Source of the DNA: SIO4C1 sp039180385
Lineage (GTDB): Bacteria > Cyanobacteriota > Cyanobacteriia > Phormidesmidales > Phormidesmidaceae
Reading direction: 5' to 3'
NCBI GenBank assembly: GCA_039180385.1
Contig: JBCDDJ010000035.1
Span: forward strand, 1-26,004
Length of the DNA stretch: 26,004 bases
Shown here: positions 23,783 through 26,004 of the stretch, piece by piece
Layout: each line of letters starts with the position of its first letter
Position numbering within the stretch: position 1 is the stretch's first letter
The notes under the pieces: generated by a model
Databases searched by the model: none
What the model saw: only the letters and a program-made list of their open reading frames with translations
What the model was told of the DNA's origin: nothing
Made by a program: the position numbers and the translations under genes

Positions 23783-24661
23783 CTACCCCATATACTTCTT
23801 CAACAACAACGTCAGCTTTTCCTTAGTCTTCGCCGGGGCCATGTCCAAAGGCGTGATGATGCCAAACTTCAGCGCGTCATGGGCCTCTGACGCGGGCGGA
23901 TTTTCGCTCAGGCGGCGCACCACTTCTTGGATGACACGCTGGGCATTTACAGCATTTTTGTGCAGGTTACCGATCACCATCTCGACGGTGACGCTGTCGT
24001 GGTCGGGGTGCCAGCAGTCGTAATCCGTCGCCATCGCCAGGGTGGCATAGGCGATTTCGGCTTCGCGGGCCAGCTTGGCCTCGGGCAGGTTGGTCATGCC
24101 AATCACCGTCGCACCCCAGCTGCGGTAGAGGTGAGACTCGGCCTTGGTGGAGAAAGCAGGCCCTTCCATACAGACATAAGTACCGCCCCGGTGTAGGGTG
24201 ACCTCGGGCAGATCCAGGCTATCTACAGAGTCGGCCAGGACCGCGGCGAGATTTTTGCAAACGGGGTCGCCAAAGGTGATGTGGGCGACAATGCCGTTAC
24301 CAAAGAAGGTCGAGACGCGATTTTTGGTGCGATCGATAAACTGATCGGGCACCACCATATCCACCGGCTTCACCGCTTCCTTGAGAGAGCCCACCGCCGA
24401 GGCGGAGATCAGGTACTCCACCCCCAGGCTTTTCATCGCATAGATATTGGCCCGAAAGGGCAGCTCAGTGGGCATCAAAGTATGGCCTCGACCGTGGCGG
24501 GCGAGAAAGGCCACCCGCGTGCCATCGAGGCTGCCGACGATTAGGGCATCGGACGGTTTACCAAAGGGCGTGTCGATGTGGATTTCTTGCACGTCGGTGA
24601 GGGCATCCATCTTGTAAAGGCCGCTGCCGCCAATGACGCCGATTTTTACTGAGTCTGTCAT
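23783..24661 (-). CDS. mtnP: S-methyl-5'-thioadenosine phosphorylase
   Basis: A 292-residue purine-nucleoside-phosphorylase-fold enzyme that splits methylthioadenosine with phosphate into adenine and methylthioribose 1-phosphate, part of methionine salvage after polyamine synthesis. Signatures are IGVIGGSGLYKM, FLARHGRGHTLMPTELPFRANIYAMKSLGV, ISASAVGSLKE, VCMEGPAFSTKAES (phosphate/substrate site), VIGMTNLPEAKLAREAEI and MATDYDCWH. The TNLPEAKLAREAEI type with Asp in ATDYD favours an adenine-type nucleoside, that is MTA. ATG at 24661 is taken as start; GTG at 24667 would add two residues. It is a single gene, with repeats downstream and a strong hairpin in the divergent upstream region. Confidence 0.95.
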   Translation of the reverse strand: MTDSVKIGVIGGSGLYKMDALTDVQEIHIDTPFGKPSDALIVGSLDGTRVAFLARHGRGHTLMPTELPFRANIYAMKSLGVEYLISASAVGSLKEAVKPVDMVVPDQFIDRTKNRVSTFFGNGIVAHITFGDPVCKNLAAVLADSVDSLDLPEVTLHRGGTYVCMEGPAFSTKAESHLYRSWGATVIGMTNLPEAKLAREAEIAYATLAMATDYDCWHPDHDSVTVEMVIGNLHKNAVNAQRVIQEVVRRLSENPPASEAHDALKFGIITPLDMAPAKTKEKLTLLLKKYMG

Positions 24662-24773
24662 GGTCACTAGGGTTCTGTATAAAGGTCAAGACTAGGGTAG
24701 ATATAGCTTTGGCCATATCGCCTAGGGCACTGAGTCAGGTTACCTCCTCTGCCGCTACAAGCGATGATGGCTG

Positions 24774-24802
24774 GCAATCGCACAAAGTTTTGTGGCGATT
24801 GC
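24774..24802. promoter_or_regulatory. Strong hairpin in the divergent region upstream of mtnP
   Basis: GCAATCGC (24774-24781) pairs with GCGATTGC (24795-24802), and the inside sequence ACAAAGTTTTGT pairs again, giving about 12 bp with one bulged G and a very short loop. It lies between the divergent mtnP and 24942 genes, 113 bp from mtnP. It has a HIP1-like half (ATCGC), and could be a regulatory hairpin or a mobile palindromic repeat. Confidence 0.6.
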
Positions 24803-24941
24803 TATATTACCGAGATCTTGGATGACTGCGATAACCATTTACAACTCCATCAAGCTTAAGTTTCGCTTAGGTAGGACACGGGGAATATTCTGTAACGAAG
24901 CCGCAGACTCAGAGCTGTTACCCAAGAGCCGATTCATTTTG

Positions 24942-25559
24942 ATGGACACCGCCTACGAAATTTACAAAACTCGCCAGAACTTCCGCACCGGATTTCGGTT
25001 TTGGGCTCCTCAGCAGTGGGGCTATCACTTTATTCTGCCGCCCCGGTGGATGGTGCTGAGTCGCGATCTCAGATTTATCTCCCAATACCGCGATCAGTTT
25101 CGTCTGTTGCGCACCGGCAAAATTGTCTGGGGATATCTGGTGCAGGCCAACACCCTACTGTTTGAAGCGGGTCCAAAAAATCATCCCGCAGCTCTGGTCT
25201 ATAGCCCCGACCCCACATTTCATAACAATTTACCTGCCTTAGCGAGCCTGGCCAAAGATCTCTTTGCGCTAAAAAACCAAACCCTCACCCATCCAGAAAC
25301 CGAGGAGCTAAAAATCTTTGCCGACGCGATCACCAGCGAGGTTAGGGGACTTCTGAATGTTGAAATCCCTCGGCACAGTACCTGGGGCAAGCAGGTCTAT
25401 TTCACCACCCTGACGGTTCATCGCAAGCACTTACCAACAGGCTATTTGAAACTGGGTTGGTTTCCGCTGCTGATCGCTCCTGACACATCCTCTGCTGTGA
25501 TGATCTTACCCGAGCGCTATTGGTCGGCTAACCTCAAGACCCTATGGCTTGAAGATTAA
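24942..25559 (+). CDS. Unrecognised protein
   Basis: A 205-residue protein from the preferred ATG at 24942 (MDTAYEIYKTRQNFRTGFRFW). It is rich in aromatic residues with many short hydrophobic patches but no clear membrane span: HFILPPRWMVLSRDL, KIVWGYLVQANTLLFEAG, and a tail with PTGYLKLGWFPLLIAP. I do not recognise the family, and no catalytic motif is apparent. The frame stays open upstream to ATG 24822 and GTG 24792, but the latter lies inside a hairpin and the upstream codons are less typical of the neighbours. It is divergent from mtnP and lies 68 bp before the second Uma2 gene on the same strand. Confidence 0.65.
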   Translation: MDTAYEIYKTRQNFRTGFRFWAPQQWGYHFILPPRWMVLSRDLRFISQYRDQFRLLRTGKIVWGYLVQANTLLFEAGPKNHPAALVYSPDPTFHNNLPALASLAKDLFALKNQTLTHPETEELKIFADAITSEVRGLLNVEIPRHSTWGKQVYFTTLTVHRKHLPTGYLKLGWFPLLIAPDTSSAVMILPERYWSANLKTLWLED

Positions 25560-25627
25560 ACCTCAAAGATTAGACCTTGAAAATTAGGCCGTGCAGTATC
25601 CTAAAAGCAGAGAGAGCCAAGCATCCC

Positions 25628-26004
25628 ATGACCCTTGCTGCTAAAAAACTCACCTTTGAGGAATACCTGGCCTACACCGATGGCACCGACACCCGCTACG
25701 AACTCGTCGATGGGGAGCTGATCGCAATGGGGATTGGCAGCGGCTTGCATGGGGCCATTCTCAAGTTTTTAGAGAAGGTCTTCGATGCCGAGATTATTCG
25801 GCTTGGGTTAGAAATGGTGGCATTGCAGGCAGCGGTTGGTGTGAGGTCCCCCCGCAGCGGGCGTTGGGAGACCAGTCGCATCCCGGATGTGAGTGTCATT
25901 ACCCTGAGCCAATGGCGTGAGTTACAAAACCGAGAAGCCATCATCGAACTGAATGAACCACCGCCACAACTGGTGGTCGAAGTCGTCAGCGACAGCACTC
26001 GCCG
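25628..26004 (+). CDS. Uma2-family (DUF820) PD-(D/E)XK endonuclease-like protein, cut by window end
   Basis: The first 125 codons of a Uma2 protein are visible from ATG 25628 to the end. The family start is clear (LTFEEYLAYTDGTDTRYELVDGELI), followed by HGAILKFLEKVF, then SRIPDVSVIT with the catalytic-type Asp, and LVVEVVSDSTR with the Glu. No lesions are seen in the visible part, unlike the other copy at 1-424. Uma2 genes are abundant in cyanobacteria; a restriction or mobile-element role has been proposed but is not settled. The stop lies beyond the window. Confidence 0.9.
   Translation, partial: MTLAAKKLTFEEYLAYTDGTDTRYELVDGELIAMGIGSGLHGAILKFLEKVFDAEIIRLGLEMVALQAAVGVRSPRSGRWETSRIPDVSVITLSQWRELQNREAIIELNEPPPQLVVEVVSDSTR

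Noticed and set aside
24792..24941. Longer N-terminus (GTG 24792 or ATG 24822) for the unrecognised gene before the second Uma2
   Set aside because: The GTG lies in a hairpin and the added codons are unlike the rest; ATG 24942 was preferred, though ATG 24822 cannot be excluded.

Overview
The window is chromosomal DNA from a cyanobacterium, almost certainly a filamentous one. The signs are dense HIP1 octamers (GCGATCGC, at least 17 seen by eye, about one per 1.5 kb), cyanobacteria- or plastid-specific families (DUF2499/Ycf49-like, DUF3593, PatD, the Mo-nitro_C domain), a CsaB pyruvyl transferase, an FtsH protease with a HEVGH site and, decisively, hetR with a patX-type gene just upstream. Nothing here shows whether the organism makes heterocysts. 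hetR and patX also occur in non-heterocystous filaments, and the intergenic repeat style recalls Leptolyngbya-like genomes (inference). No rRNA, tRNA, CRISPR array or insertion sequence was seen.

Layout. 1-424: decayed Uma2-family gene, minus strand. 470-4223: rel (bifunctional (p)ppGpp enzyme) followed by selO, minus strand, 19 nt apart. 4744-5770: patD-like gene and a zinc-ribbon gene. 5973-7622: double-ATPase peptide-type ABC protein without permeases beside it. 7657-8356: overlapping DUF433/DUF5615 toxin-antitoxin pair, minus strand. 8603-10480: ftsH. 10676-13923: YdcF-like protein, TerB/Mo-nitro_C protein and FAD oxidoreductase, closely packed on the plus strand. 14158-15621: small patX-like gene with two HRGSGR motifs, then hetR. 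15652-17619: a 16-bp tandem repeat and two unrecognised minus-strand genes, one a long coiled-coil protein. 17906-18988: csaB. 19212-20528: DUF2499, DUF3593 and an unknown protein, operon-like. 20595-22330: VOC protein (minus) and class I aldolase (plus). 22530-24661: membrane-anchored alpha/beta hydrolase and mtnP (minus). 24942-25559: unknown protein. 25628-end: a second, apparently intact Uma2 gene running off the window.

The most interesting part is 14158-15708. HetR is the master regulator of pattern formation in filamentous cyanobacteria, and its inhibitory ligands carry the peptide RGSGR. Here a 66-residue PatX-like protein carries the block DHRGSGRL twice, exactly 20 codons apart. The two coding blocks differ only at four synonymous third positions. 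HetR keeps every residue I can map to RGSGR binding. A tandem-signal precursor beside its receptor is the best candidate for something not well described. A patD-like gene and a Mo-nitro_C gene lie within 10 kb upstream.
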